The position numbers and the translations under genes were made by a program. From Chloroflexota bacterium (lineage in GTDB: Bacteria > Chloroflexota > UBA6077 > JACCZL01), in contig JACCZL010000080.1 in the NCBI GenBank assembly GCA_013695975.1, forward strand, positions 1-12,229: a DNA stretch of 12,229 nucleotides, in the 5' to 3' direction. Positions 1-7,266 of the stretch are shown here, piece by piece. Within the stretch, counting starts at the first letter, position 1. The number at the start of each line of letters is the position of its first letter. The notes beneath the pieces are model-generated. The model saw only the letters and a program-made list of their open reading frames with translations. It was not told the DNA's origin and did not search any database.

Positions 1-1472
1 TCCTGTTGGCCCCGGTGCCCGCCGTACACCAGCGGCGTGAGGAGCAAGTGAAGGAGGGCGGCCCAGCGTGGGCGAGGGCGGGGTCGGGGCGCCGGGGCGG
101 CGCAGGCGACCTCGATCGCCTCGACCAGTCTCGGCGTCGCCGCCACGTCCAGCCCCCACGGCCGCACGAAAGCCTCGACGAACTGCCGAGTCCGCTCATC
201 TGCCCGCGCGTCGGCCACCAGGGCCTCTGCCAGTTGCGCAGCGTGCTCTTCGAACGTCTCGGCCACGCGTAGCAGTCCGCCCTCGGCCTGCGCCAGATGA
301 CCGAAGTGCAGCGTCCCCCCCTGGGTGTCTCGGAACTCCCGGGCCAGCAGCGTGTAGACCGGTCGGCCGACGATCGCGCTCTCGATCTGCGCGCTGGTGT
401 TCACCCCCACCACGGCCACGCTGTGATAGATCGAGTCGTAGTAGTCGGACCGTGATTGAGCGTCGACCGGATCGGAGCCCACCCGCGGCCACACCGCGAC
501 GCGGCCGGGCTCGGACAGGTCGACGTCGCGCCACTGCGCGGCATTGATCGGATGTGGGCGGACCAGCACGCCGGCGTCTCGGAGGCGCGGGCCCCCTCGC
601 TCTCGCAGCTCGCGGATCCACCCTCCGACGAAGCCGGCCTCCTCGGGCGCGATGAACGGCGACGAGCACAGGTACAGCACGAACGGGCGGTCCGGCCGCA
701 AACCGACTCGACCGCAGAACTCCTCCCGACTCGTGCTGGGCCGCCACTCGAACCAGTGGTCGTAGGGCACCGCCCCCGTCACAACCACCCGCTCGGCCAG
801 TACGCCGTGCAGCTCGACCGCCTCGCGCTTCATCGCGTCGTTCCAGACCATGATCAGGTCGGGGACGTCCCGGATCAGCCCCTTGTTGGTCAGGTTGTCC
901 CAGCTCGCCACGCACAGGCCGGTGCGGACCCCGCGCGCCTTGGCTCCGCGGACGTAATCGGTCTGGGGCGACCCCAACTCGACCAGCGGGGTCAGGAGCA
1001 GGATGTCGGGTCGATGCCGGCCGATGAACCGGGCGCTTGCGCGGGCGTCGGAGACCGCCTGTTCGATGACCTGAAGGCCCCGGCGGAGGAGGGCGAGCCC
1101 GAGCGGGGCCCTGACGACCGGCCACCCGGCAAGGCGACGGACGATGCGCGGGGCGCGCCGCCCGGCGCGCGCCCGGAGCTTGCGCGCGTCGCGGTAGCCC
1201 GGCTCGAGATAGCGGAGGTAGTCGATGGCCAGCCGCAGCCGCCGAGCGAGGATCGACCAGGGATCGAGATCGCGCCCGAGCGCGGCGCCGTGCGAGACGT
1301 TGGGGTATCGGTCGGCGAGCCCTGCGAGGACAGCGGCCGGTTCCAACATCCATGCCCTCGACGGCTCGTCGAACGCAACGTGGACCCGATGGCCGCGCTC
1401 CGCCAGCAAACGCAGAGCCCACTCGAAATTGCGGACGTAGCCGGCGTGCCGCATCACGAACAGGATGTTCAT
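1..1472 (-). CDS. Predicted GT-B-like glycosyl/glycerophosphotransferase, 3' end outside window
   Basis: Open frame of 490 codons from ATG at 1472 to the left edge without a stop, so the C-terminus is missing. The N-terminus reads MNILFVMRHAGYVRNFEWAL, a Rossmann-type beta strand followed by an acceptor-side helix, as in GT-B transferases. Further along are SWDNLTNKG (about residue 190), VTGAVPYDHW, the RPHP motif (about 304) and GVNTSAQIES followed by TLHFGHL (about 354-390). This pattern resembles uncharacterised proteins of the CDP-glycerol glycerophosphotransferase / UDP-GlcNAc 2-epimerase fold group found in polysaccharide clusters. A Pro/Arg-rich stretch and a short hydrophobic segment (WAALLHLLLTPLVYGG) come at the visible end. 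It starts 21 bases after the sulfotransferase stop and is the third gene of the neuB operon. Donor and acceptor are unknown. The reading frame is firm; the exact enzyme class is an inference. Confidence 0.82.
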   Translation of the reverse strand, partial: MNILFVMRHAGYVRNFEWALRLLAERGHRVHVAFDEPSRAWMLEPAAVLAGLADRYPNVSHGAALGRDLDPWSILARRLRLAIDYLRYLEPGYRDARKLRARAGRRAPRIVRRLAGWPVVRAPLGLALLRRGLQVIEQAVSDARASARFIGRHRPDILLLTPLVELGSPQTDYVRGAKARGVRTGLCVASWDNLTNKGLIRDVPDLIMVWNDAMKREAVELHGVLAERVVVTGAVPYDHWFEWRPSTSREEFCGRVGLRPDRPFVLYLCSSPFIAPEEAGFVGGWIRELRERGGPRLRDAGVLVRPHPINAAQWRDVDLSEPGRVAVWPRVGSDPVDAQSRSDYYDSIYHSVAVVGVNTSAQIESAIVGRPVYTLLAREFRDTQGGTLHFGHLAQAEGGLLRVAETFEEHAAQLAEALVADARADERTRQFVEAFVRPWGLDVAATPRLVEAIEVACAAPAPRPRPRPRWAALLHLLLTPLVYGGHRGQQ

Positions 1473-1493
1473 CGCCGCTACGAGCCCCCGAGG

Positions 1494-2282
1494 TCAGAGT
1501 GGACCGGCATCATACGGGTAGTCCAGCCGCCGAAGCAACGGCCCGAGCAGCTCGTTCACAGTCCGCTGCTCGTCGAGGCTCAAGTTCTCACGCCACCTCC
1601 CAACCCGCCGGCTGTGGTCGCTCCGGTACCACTTCACCTGATGCTCGGCCTGATATGAGCCGCCCGTCGAGTCCTGGACCTTTTCGCAGAAACGCTCCAC
1701 CGCCGGCGCCATCGAGAGCCGGAGGTAGCGCAGCACGTCACCGGCGATGTCGTTCGGCCGGCTCACGAGGTCCTCATAACGGACCTGCAGGTGCGGTGCC
1801 TCGGACAGGTCATCGAGCGCGATCTCGAGCGTCTCCCGCCACGCCAGCGCGCATCGCACGATACCCTCGTGCTCGGCAAACAGGCGCTGCCAGGACGGCG
1901 GCTTCAGGTGGCGCCACCTCGCGCCACCGATCCCCGGCATCAGCGAGCAGGCGACATCGCGCCCGTCCCTGACGATGTGGAGGATCGCGGCTTCCGGAAA
2001 GACCGCCCGCAGGAAGGGCACCCGCAGAATGTTGCGCGGATTCTTCTCGACAAGCAGGGCGGCGGGGCCTTGTTGCGCCCGAAACCACTCCCGAATCCGG
2101 CCCCGGACTTCCGGCGTGGCGTGCGCCGCGACGAGCCGGTGCGAGCCGTCGGCACCCGCACCGGCCAGCTTCCAGGCTGTTCCGGCCTCGAAGAGGTACT
2201 TGATCGACGGATGTGCGTTGAGCAGCTCGCCCAGGATGCTCGTGCCCGATCGAGCACAGCCGATGACTAGCGCGACGTCGAT
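1494..2282 (-). CDS. PAPS-dependent sulfotransferase, start codon non-canonical or frame disrupted
   Basis: Transfers sulfate from PAPS, here probably to a sugar or glycan. The 5'-phosphosulfate loop reads VIGCARSGTSILGELL (residues about 6-21). The 3'-phosphate site follows: VEKNPRNILRVPFL (about 78) and ILHIVRDGRDVACSL (about 97), then RYEDLVSRP (about 168). About 262 residues fits the Sulfotransfer family. The start is odd: no ATG, GTG or TTG lies in this frame between the stop at 2730-2732 and a GTG at 2019-2021, which would remove the whole PAPS loop. I set the start at an ATC at 2280-2282, directly before DVALVIGCARSGTS, where an initiator is expected. It overlaps the neuB end by 16 bases, so translational coupling is possible. 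A one-base error or true frameshift is equally possible, for instance linking to the out-of-frame ATG at 2310. Gene identity is solid; the start is not. Confidence 0.85.
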   Translation of the reverse strand: MDVALVIGCARSGTSILGELLNAHPSIKYLFEAGTAWKLAGAGADGSHRLVAAHATPEVRGRIREWFRAQQGPAALLVEKNPRNILRVPFLRAVFPEAAILHIVRDGRDVACSLMPGIGGARWRHLKPPSWQRLFAEHEGIVRCALAWRETLEIALDDLSEAPHLQVRYEDLVSRPNDIAGDVLRYLRLSMAPAVERFCEKVQDSTGGSYQAEHQVKWYRSDHSRRVGRWRENLSLDEQRTVNELLGPLLRRLDYPYDAGPL

Positions 2283-3379
2283 GCGACCGCCCGCGAGGCC
2301 GAGTTGGCATGCACGGCCCCGTTGCCAGCGCCCTCGATGAGGTCGAACGAAAAGGCGTCGTCGGTCTGGAGGGGGCGCGTCAGCCTGGCGCCGACCAGGC
2401 GCTCCAGCTCGTACGGCGGCATGCCCCCGCTGGGTGACCTGATCGCGACATCGTCCCGCGTGAGGATATGGCCCGCCGGCAGGTCGCGCGCGGCGACGAG
2501 GCTCTTGGCCATCTTGGCCATACCGGCCGCCTCGCTTGGGTGCCGCTTCTTGACGCCGTCGCCCAGCGCCTCTTGGGTCCGGGCCAGGTCTCGCACCATC
2601 TTCCGCAGCCCAACCGGCTCGAGCGAGAAGGCGTGATCGGTCCCCTTCATCGCGCGGTTTAGGGTGAAGTGCTTCTCGATGACGCGGGCACCGAGGACGT
2701 AGGCGACCGGCGCCATCGCGATGCCGTTGTCATGCCCAGACCAGCCGATCACGGCGTCGGGGAAGCGGGCCCGGTAGGTGGTGATGACCTGCAGGTCGAG
2801 GTCGGCGAAGTCGGCCGGGTAGGAGGCCGTGCACTGCAGCAGGCAAAGCTGCGAATTGATCGACATGATCGCGCGATACGCGCGCTCGACGTCTGCCATG
2901 GTCCCGCCCCCGGTGCTCACCAGCATCGGCTTGCCGAACCGAGCCACGTGGACCAGCAAGGGCAGGTTTGTCAGGTCCGCTGAGGCAAGCTTGAAGGCGG
3001 GGACATCCAGCTCGGCGAGGAAGTCGGCGCTCGGGATGTCGAAGGCCGTGGCGAAGAAGTCGATCTCGAGTTCGCGGGCGCAGTCCCGGAGCTCGCGGTA
3101 CTCCGCCCGCCCGAACTCGAGGAACTCGCGGTGCAGCCCATAGGTGGGTCCGAAGCTGTTCTCGTTTTCGTACGGCTTGTCGAACGCCTCGCGGGTGAAC
3201 AAGGTCTCGTTGTCGCGCTTCTGGAGCTTTACCGCCGAAGCGCCGCACTCCTTGGCCTGGCGGAACAGCTCCTTGGCCTTCTCGACATCGCCCTGGTGAT
3301 TGTGCCCGATCTCGGCGATCACGTAGCAGGGGCTGGTATCGTCGATCACCCGCCCGTTCAAGATCAATTGTCGCGACAC
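2267..3379 (-). CDS. neuB: NeuB-family sialic/nonulosonic acid synthase
   Basis: Condenses phosphoenolpyruvate with an N-acetylated hexosamine sugar to make a nine-carbon nonulosonic acid (sialic, legionaminic or pseudaminic type). The 370-residue product has the NeuB TIM-barrel signatures: VIAEIGHNHQGD (about 19-30), VKLQKRDN, FKLASADLTNLPLL, VSTGGGTMADVERA, LLQCTASYPA, GWSGHDNGIAMAPVA (about 211) and IEKHFTLNRAMKGTDHAFSLEP (about 233). A C-terminal SAF (antifreeze-like) domain runs from about 285 to 355. The GTG start at 3379 is chosen because a perfect AAGGAGGT lies 3 bases upstream and MSRQLILNG fits the family N-terminus; the frame remains open further upstream but looks random there. 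It is first in the operon with the sulfotransferase and a transferase. Which nonulosonic acid is made cannot be read from the sequence, and no CMP-sugar synthetase is in the window. Confidence 0.93.
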   Translation of the reverse strand: MSRQLILNGRVIDDTSPCYVIAEIGHNHQGDVEKAKELFRQAKECGASAVKLQKRDNETLFTREAFDKPYENENSFGPTYGLHREFLEFGRAEYRELRDCARELEIDFFATAFDIPSADFLAELDVPAFKLASADLTNLPLLVHVARFGKPMLVSTGGGTMADVERAYRAIMSINSQLCLLQCTASYPADFADLDLQVITTYRARFPDAVIGWSGHDNGIAMAPVAYVLGARVIEKHFTLNRAMKGTDHAFSLEPVGLRKMVRDLARTQEALGDGVKKRHPSEAAGMAKMAKSLVAARDLPAGHILTRDDVAIRSPSGGMPPYELERLVGARLTRPLQTDDAFSFDLIEGAGNGAVHANSASRAVASTSR

Positions 3380-3382
3380 GGG

Positions 3383-3390
3383 ACCTCCTT
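3383..3390 (-). promoter_or_regulatory. Perfect Shine-Dalgarno site of neuB
   Basis: On the minus strand this reads AAGGAGGT, fully complementary to the 16S anti-SD tail, 3 bases before the GTG at 3379. It decides the start in favour of GTG 3379 over upstream in-frame alternatives. Confidence 0.85.
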
Positions 3391-3429
3391 CGCATGACCC
3401 GAGAAACCGGGGCCCTCGGGAGCGGCGCG

Positions 3430-3459
3430 AGTATATCCACCCACACCCGTCCGAGTCAA
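3430..3459 (-). promoter_or_regulatory. Sigma70-type promoter of the neuB operon
   Basis: On the minus strand the -35 hexamer is TTGACT (3454-3459), the spacer is 18 bases, and the -10 hexamer is TATACT (3430-3435); each matches consensus at 5 of 6. Transcription should start near 3423, leaving a leader of about 44 bases that includes the neuB SD. Position and orientation fit the neuB-sulfotransferase-transferase operon. Confidence 0.7.
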
Positions 3460-3462
3460 ACA

Positions 3463-3479
3463 GCCTGGGGTGTCCAGGC
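3463..3479. repeat. 6-5-6 inverted repeat just upstream of the neuB -35
   Basis: GCCTGG and CCAGGC flank a five-base centre. It lies 3 bases upstream of the neuB -35 hexamer, where an activator or repressor could bind. The length is modest and could arise by chance in GC-rich DNA. Confidence 0.35.
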
Positions 3480-3481
3480 AA

Positions 3482-3546
3482 TTGAAGATAGCAGGCCGTT
3501 CCTGGGACCGCGGGCCGGCCGGGGAGCCGCGACGCCTTATCTTCAA
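3482..3546. repeat. Spaced inverted repeat (9 bp plus 4 bp with a bulge)
   Basis: TTGAAGATA at 3482-3490 is mirrored by TATCTTCAA at 3538-3546. After a two-base bulge the stem continues with AGGC (3493-3496) against GCCT (3534-3537). The arms are AT-rich within a GC-rich intergenic region and enclose about 37 bases. It could be a dyad for a dimeric regulator of the divergent genes or a leader hairpin of the methyltransferase transcript. No poly-T follows, so it is not an intrinsic terminator. Confidence 0.4.
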
Positions 3547-3705
3547 ATGTCTGGTCTGCACGCGAGCGACAAAATTTGTGCGCGCGGCTCGGCGGATGCC
3601 ACAATACACGGTCGGCTGCTCGGCAGCCACGTGGCGCGCCTGTTCCGCGGTCGTGCAGCGTTCTGCATCCGAGCGAGTCCGCCAATGACGCTCGCACTGA
3701 GGCCA

Positions 3706-4710
3706 ATGCTACGGATGAGTTACGCCAGCAACCGCCCGTCCTTGACCCCGGCATGCTCGGCTCCGACGTTCCTGGGACGCGTCACCTCGGGTGTTCGGCA
3801 GTCGCTCGTTCGAATCGACAAGCGGCGGCGTAAGCTCCTGGCCCCCATCAGGGCGCGCCGCCAAAGGCAGCGGCAAGAGCAGAAACAGGCGCTAGGGCGG
3901 CTCATCCGTCGCGTCGTCGACCGTCGCCTGGACCACCTCCTCCAAGCGCCCAACGGCGCCCCCCTTCGGGGCGCCGGCGCGGTAGGTCCCACGACGCAGC
4001 CCACGCTGTACGCCAGCCCCAAGGCGTTGAATGGTGGCATTAGGCTCGTCACCCATCTCCGCGAATGGTGCGATCTGCGACCTGACGACGACGTCTTGGA
4101 GATCGGATGCGGGGGCGGGGGCCCGGCCCTCGCGTTGACGGACTACCTGAATGGGGATGGTCGGTATGAAGGCCTCGACATCATGACGGAGCCGATCCAA
4201 CGGGCGCAGGCGATCATCAGCAAGGACCACCCGAATTTCCGGTTCCAGGTCGCCGACGTGTACAACGAAAACTACAATCGACATGGCAAGTTCCAGGCTT
4301 CGGAGTACCGGTTTCCCTTCCCGGATGACACGTTCGACGTCGTGCTGCTGGGCTCGGTCTTCACGCACATGCGCCCGGCTGACGTAGACCGCTATCTCGC
4401 CGAGATCGGCCGCGTCTCGAAACCGGGCGGGAGGTCGCTCGTCACGTACTTCGTCCTCAACTCGGAAGCGTTGGGTCTGATCGAATCGGGAGCGTCCGCG
4501 AAGAAGTTCACCCACCGATTCGACGGCTTCCGAGCGGAGGATAAAGACATCCCCGAGTGCGCGATCGCCTACGACGAAGAGTGGGTCCGTGCCCGCTACG
4601 CCGAGCACCGGCTCGAGATCCAGGAGCCGGTCCGCTACGGGCGCTGGTGCGGCCGGAGTCGGGCGATCTACCCGAACCGACAGGACATCGTCGTCGCGGT
4701 GAAGCGCTAA
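3706..4710 (+). CDS. Class I SAM-dependent methyltransferase with basic N-terminal extension
   Basis: The Rossmann methyltransferase domain starts at about residue 130 with motif I VLEIGCGGGGPALAL. It continues with YEGLDIM (acidic motif II region), FRFQVADVYNENYN, FPFPDDTFDVVLLGSVFTHM (motif IV) and IGRVSKPGGRSLVTYF (motif VI). The first 85 residues are strongly basic (for example DKRRRKLLAPIRARRQRQRQ) and separate from the catalytic part; a role in membrane or nucleic-acid contact would be speculation. The start is uncertain: ATG 3706 has TGAGG three bases upstream; ATG 3685 and 3715 are in frame. The product is about 334 residues. It sits divergently from neuB and among glycosyltransferases, which suggests O-methylation of a glycan sugar, but nothing in the sequence fixes the substrate. 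Its stop shares bases with the stop of the converging gene. Confidence 0.85.
   Translation: MLRMSYASNRPSLTPACSAPTFLGRVTSGVRQSLVRIDKRRRKLLAPIRARRQRQRQEQKQALGRLIRRVVDRRLDHLLQAPNGAPLRGAGAVGPTTQPTLYASPKALNGGIRLVTHLREWCDLRPDDDVLEIGCGGGGPALALTDYLNGDGRYEGLDIMTEPIQRAQAIISKDHPNFRFQVADVYNENYNRHGKFQASEYRFPFPDDTFDVVLLGSVFTHMRPADVDRYLAEIGRVSKPGGRSLVTYFVLNSEALGLIESGASAKKFTHRFDGFRAEDKDIPECAIAYDEEWVRARYAEHRLEIQEPVRYGRWCGRSRAIYPNRQDIVVAVKR
3955..3975. repeat. 8-bp perfect GC hairpin inside the methyltransferase gene
   Basis: GGCGCCCC (3955-3962) and GGGGCGCC (3968-3975) flank a 5-base loop. It encodes the linker between the basic N-terminal extension and the catalytic domain. All-GC pairing makes a stable RNA hairpin. 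GC-rich codon use may explain it. Confidence 0.4.
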
Positions 4711-5912
4711 CGAGACTTCGCGGCCCGGCCCAGCGAACGGTAGGCAGTCAGCGTCCGATCGGCGGCCTCGCCCCAGCTCTGATCGGTCAGGGTACGCCGC
4801 CGACCGGCCTCGCCTACGCGGTTCGCCAGCATCGGCTCGGCCAGCAGCCGCGTTAGCGCGCCGGCCAGCGCACGGGGGTCCGACGGGGGCACGAGCTGGC
4901 CGCTCACGCCGTCCTCGACGACCTCGGCCAGATCCCCGATGCTGGTCGCCACCACCGGCCGGGCGAAGCGCCAGGCCGCCATCAGCATGCCGCTGGCCGT
5001 GACCTCACGATACGGCAGCGCGACCACGTCGGCGGCGCACAGGTACGCCGCCAATTCGGCCTGCCGCAGATAGCGCAAGTCCAGGTGGGTTCGGCCGACG
5101 AGTCCCCGTTGCTCCAACATGCGGTGGTAGGCTGCGAAGGACTCGTTGGGCCGTCCGGCCACGACCAGGCGAGCGTCGGGCTTCGTCATTACGACGCGGG
5201 CAAACGCGTCGATCAGGTCGCCGAGCCCCTTGTACGGCTCAATGAGCCCGGCGAAGAGGACCAGCGGCGCCATCCGCGGCAGGCCGAGTCTGGCGCGCGC
5301 CTCCTCGAGGGTCAGGCGCGGCTCCTCCTCGAGCAGTGGACCATGGGGCGCGACGGTGATCCGCTCCCGAGCCACGCCGAACGAGTCCACCAGCGCCGCG
5401 GCGCTGACGCGGGTGTGGACCACCAGGGCATCGGCCGCCTGGTACAGGCGGCGGTAGCGAGCGGCGTCCCCCGCTCGCGCGGCGTGCGGCAGGAGATTGT
5501 GTACGGTGTAGACGATCGGGACACCGCGCGAGCGCAGCCAGGCCCAGCAGCGCCGTTCGAGGGCGGGCGCGAGGCTCCACTGGACGTGGACCACCTCAGG
5601 TCGGCGCCGCTCCATCCTCGCCAGCAACGCCGACCAGTCAAGTCCATATTCAGCCGACTTCACGAGGCGGCGCAGTGCGGGCCGATCGGCTAGCCGAAGC
5701 CGTTCGCCGAGCGCGCCGGTCGCCAGGCGGAAGAACGCATGCTGGATCCGATATCCCCGGGCCGGGGGCAGGTCGTCGTAGACGAACGGGGCGGTCGCCA
5801 GCTCGACGTCACAGCCCGCCCGCGCGAGCGCCCCGCAGAGCGCTCGGTCGTAGGCTGGGGTGTTGGCGTTCGGATCGAGCACGGTCACCCGGGGTGATCG
5901 GGAGGCTATCAT
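4707..5912 (-). CDS. GT4-family glycosyltransferase
   Basis: Retaining GT-B glycosyltransferase of 401 residues that would transfer an NDP-sugar to a glycan or lipid-linked acceptor at the inner membrane face. Visible features: an N-terminal acceptor domain (RVTVLDPNANTPAYDRALCGALARAG would be split over residues 8-33), VVHVQWSLAP, IVYTVHNLLPH, VAPHGPLLEEEP, then the donor domain with LVLFAGLIEPYKGLGDLIDA, ARLVVAGRP, LCAADVVALPYREVTASGML and VVATSIGDLAEVVEDGVSG. The last segment is the family's sugar-nucleotide site, with its acidic residue before the VEDG turn. ATG 5912 has only a weak SD. It converges on the methyltransferase gene with stops overlapping (TAG 4707-4709, TAA 4708-4710) and diverges from the next glycosyltransferase gene across 35 bases. 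Donor sugar unknown. Confidence 0.9.
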   Translation of the reverse strand: MIASRSPRVTVLDPNANTPAYDRALCGALARAGCDVELATAPFVYDDLPPARGYRIQHAFFRLATGALGERLRLADRPALRRLVKSAEYGLDWSALLARMERRRPEVVHVQWSLAPALERRCWAWLRSRGVPIVYTVHNLLPHAARAGDAARYRRLYQAADALVVHTRVSAAALVDSFGVARERITVAPHGPLLEEEPRLTLEEARARLGLPRMAPLVLFAGLIEPYKGLGDLIDAFARVVMTKPDARLVVAGRPNESFAAYHRMLEQRGLVGRTHLDLRYLRQAELAAYLCAADVVALPYREVTASGMLMAAWRFARPVVATSIGDLAEVVEDGVSGQLVPPSDPRALAGALTRLLAEPMLANRVGEAGRRRTLTDQSWGEAADRTLTAYRSLGRAAKSR

Positions 5913-5947
5913 GGGCCCAGTTTCGCAGATTCGGCGGTGCGCATCTG

Positions 5948-7213
5948 GTGCCCCAGCCTCGCCGGCGACTCCGCATCCTCATCCTGACCCACCATTACCC
6001 ACCCGAGATCGGGGCGCCACAGACGCGGCTGAGCGAGACCGCTGCATTTCTCCGATCGCACGGCCACGATGTGCGGGTGCTCGCGGCATTCCCCTCCTAC
6101 CCGACCGGCCAGATCCCACCGGCCTATCGCGGACGTGCCCTCTGCAGCGAGGCCATCTACGGCATCCCCATCTACCGCACCTGGACCTATGCGAGACCAG
6201 GCGCATCCGCCCTCGGCCGCCTCCTCAACCAGCTCTCGTTCACGCTGTCCGCGCCGCTCGCGCTCCCGTGGGTAGGCAACCGTGACGTGATCCTGGTCGA
6301 GAGCCCGCCCCTGTTTCTCGGCGCGACCGGCCTCCTGCTCGGCCGCCTGCTCGGCGCGCCGACCATCCTTCACGTATCCGACCTCTGGCCGGCGGTCGCG
6401 ATCCAGCTCGGCGCCCTCCGCCACCGCGCCGCGGTGGGCGCAGCCACCGCGTTTGAGCGAGCCGTGTATCGCCTGAGCCGGGGCCTGGTCGTGGTGACGG
6501 AAGCCTGGGTGGCGGAGCTGGTGGGTCGCGGCGTCCCTGCGCACAAGATCCGCCTGGTCACCAACGGCGTCGATACCGATCTGCTCGACCCGCGGGTCGC
6601 CGTGGGGGAACGGCAAGCGGTGCGAGCCGGGCTTGGGCTCGGCGACGAGATCGTCGTCATTTGCCTCGGCACCGTGAGCCAGGTCTACGACTATGCCGCC
6701 ATCCTCCACGCCGCCCATCGGCTGCGGCATCGCTCGGACATCCGATTCCTCATCGTGGGCGACGGATCGGGCAAGCCGGCCGTCGAGCGGCTGGTGGACC
6801 AGCTCGCGCTAGCGAACGTGCGCCTGCTCCCCGCGCAGCCGCACGAGCGCGTGCCCAACCTCCTCGCCGCTGCCGACATCTCGGCCGTAGCCCTCCAACC
6901 GATCCCCTTCACCCGCGGGCAGCTTCCGGTCCGCGTACTCGAAGCCATGGCGATGGCCCTGCCGGTCATTCTGGCCGGGTCGGGCGAGGCGCAGCGGCTC
7001 GTCGCGGGCGTCGGCGCCGGCACGGCGGTGGGGTCGAAGGATGTAGAAGGGCTAGCCCAGGCGATCGAACGATTGGCCGCTGACCCCCAGACGCGACGGC
7101 AGATGGGGGCTCGAGGCCGCCGGGCCGTCGAGAGTCGCTTTTCGCGGGCGACCGTCGCCGGGCGGATCGAGCGCGCCCTCTACGCCGCGGTCCGCCCGAT
7201 GCCCGGAGATTGA
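5948..7213 (+). CDS. WbuB-like GT4 glycosyltransferase
   Basis: GT-B glycosyltransferase of 421 residues. The N-terminus RILILTHHYPPEIGAPQTRL, then HGHDVRVLAAFPSYPTGQIP, is characteristic of the WbuB-like group, whose founder is a fucosamine transferase of O-antigen synthesis. It continues with VILVESPPLFLGATGLLLG, ILHVSDLWP, LVTNGVDTDLLDP, ICLGTVSQVYDYAAIL, FLIVGDGSGKPAV and LPVRVLEAMAMALPVILAGSGE (the last broken over the family's E-x7-E-like region). GTG 5948 is chosen because it puts the first beta strand about 8 residues from the N-terminus; an upstream in-frame GTG at 5894 would add 18 residues and overlap the divergent gene. The SD is weak (GGCGGTG). Together with the neighbouring GT4 it supports a polysaccharide locus. 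Sugar specificity cannot be assigned. Confidence 0.9.
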   Translation: MPQPRRRLRILILTHHYPPEIGAPQTRLSETAAFLRSHGHDVRVLAAFPSYPTGQIPPAYRGRALCSEAIYGIPIYRTWTYARPGASALGRLLNQLSFTLSAPLALPWVGNRDVILVESPPLFLGATGLLLGRLLGAPTILHVSDLWPAVAIQLGALRHRAAVGAATAFERAVYRLSRGLVVVTEAWVAELVGRGVPAHKIRLVTNGVDTDLLDPRVAVGERQAVRAGLGLGDEIVVICLGTVSQVYDYAAILHAAHRLRHRSDIRFLIVGDGSGKPAVERLVDQLALANVRLLPAQPHERVPNLLAAADISAVALQPIPFTRGQLPVRVLEAMAMALPVILAGSGEAQRLVAGVGAGTAVGSKDVEGLAQAIERLAADPQTRRQMGARGRRAVESRFSRATVAGRIERALYAAVRPMPGD

Positions 7214-7225
7214 TCGGATGCAGCG

Positions 7226-7234
7226 TGCTACAAT
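7226..7234 (+). promoter_or_regulatory. Extended -10 promoter before the translin-like gene
   Basis: TGC followed by TACAAT forms an extended -10 element (TGn plus a 5-of-6 hexamer). No good -35 lies 16-18 bases upstream; a TTGATC is present at 7210-7215 but only 13 bases away. The predicted start of transcription is near 7241, with a leader of about 26 bases including the SD GGAG (7256-7259). It would drive the translin-like gene, the reductase and possibly the toxin-antitoxin pair. Confidence 0.5.
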
Positions 7235-7266
7235 CGGTCGATTCGAGATCGCGCCGGAGCACGAAG

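Larger units (their letters stand above)
3380..3705. other. Divergent intergenic region between neuB and the methyltransferase gene
   Basis: About 326 bases without a supported gene. It holds the neuB SD, the neuB promoter and the inverted repeats at 3463-3479 and 3482-3546. It also has an 11-base palindrome ACAAAATTTGT (3569-3579), embedded in an AT-rich patch that stands out from the GC-rich surroundings. For the rightward gene only a weak -35/-10 pair is visible: TTGTGC at 3576-3581 and CACAAT at 3600-3605, 18-base spacer. The methyltransferase frame is open through this region back to 3394, but the encoded residues look like chance coding and I do not include them in the gene. Confidence 0.6.

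Noticed and set aside
196..1422. 408-codon minus-strand open frame
   Set aside because: It is a different frame of the same strand as the real gene beginning at 1472 and encodes Arg/Ala/Gly-rich nonsense with no recognisable fold.
456..1658. 400-codon plus-strand open frame opposite the transferase and sulfotransferase genes
   Set aside because: Its translation lacks any family motif and is low-complexity in Arg/Pro; the minus strand in the same place carries coherent glycosyltransferase and sulfotransferase sequence.
3394..3705. Longer methyltransferase starting at 3394
   Set aside because: It would cover the neuB promoter region and adds residues with no conserved pattern; internal ATG codons with a better SD are available.
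3380..3754. N-terminal extension of neuB by 125 codons
   Set aside because: The frame is open, but the perfect SD at 3383-3390, the promoter at 3430-3459 and the family N-terminus fix the start at 3379.
7210..7234. TTGATC/TACAAT as a classical -35/-10 pair
   Set aside because: The spacing is 13 bases, too short for sigma70; the extended -10 alone is the better reading.
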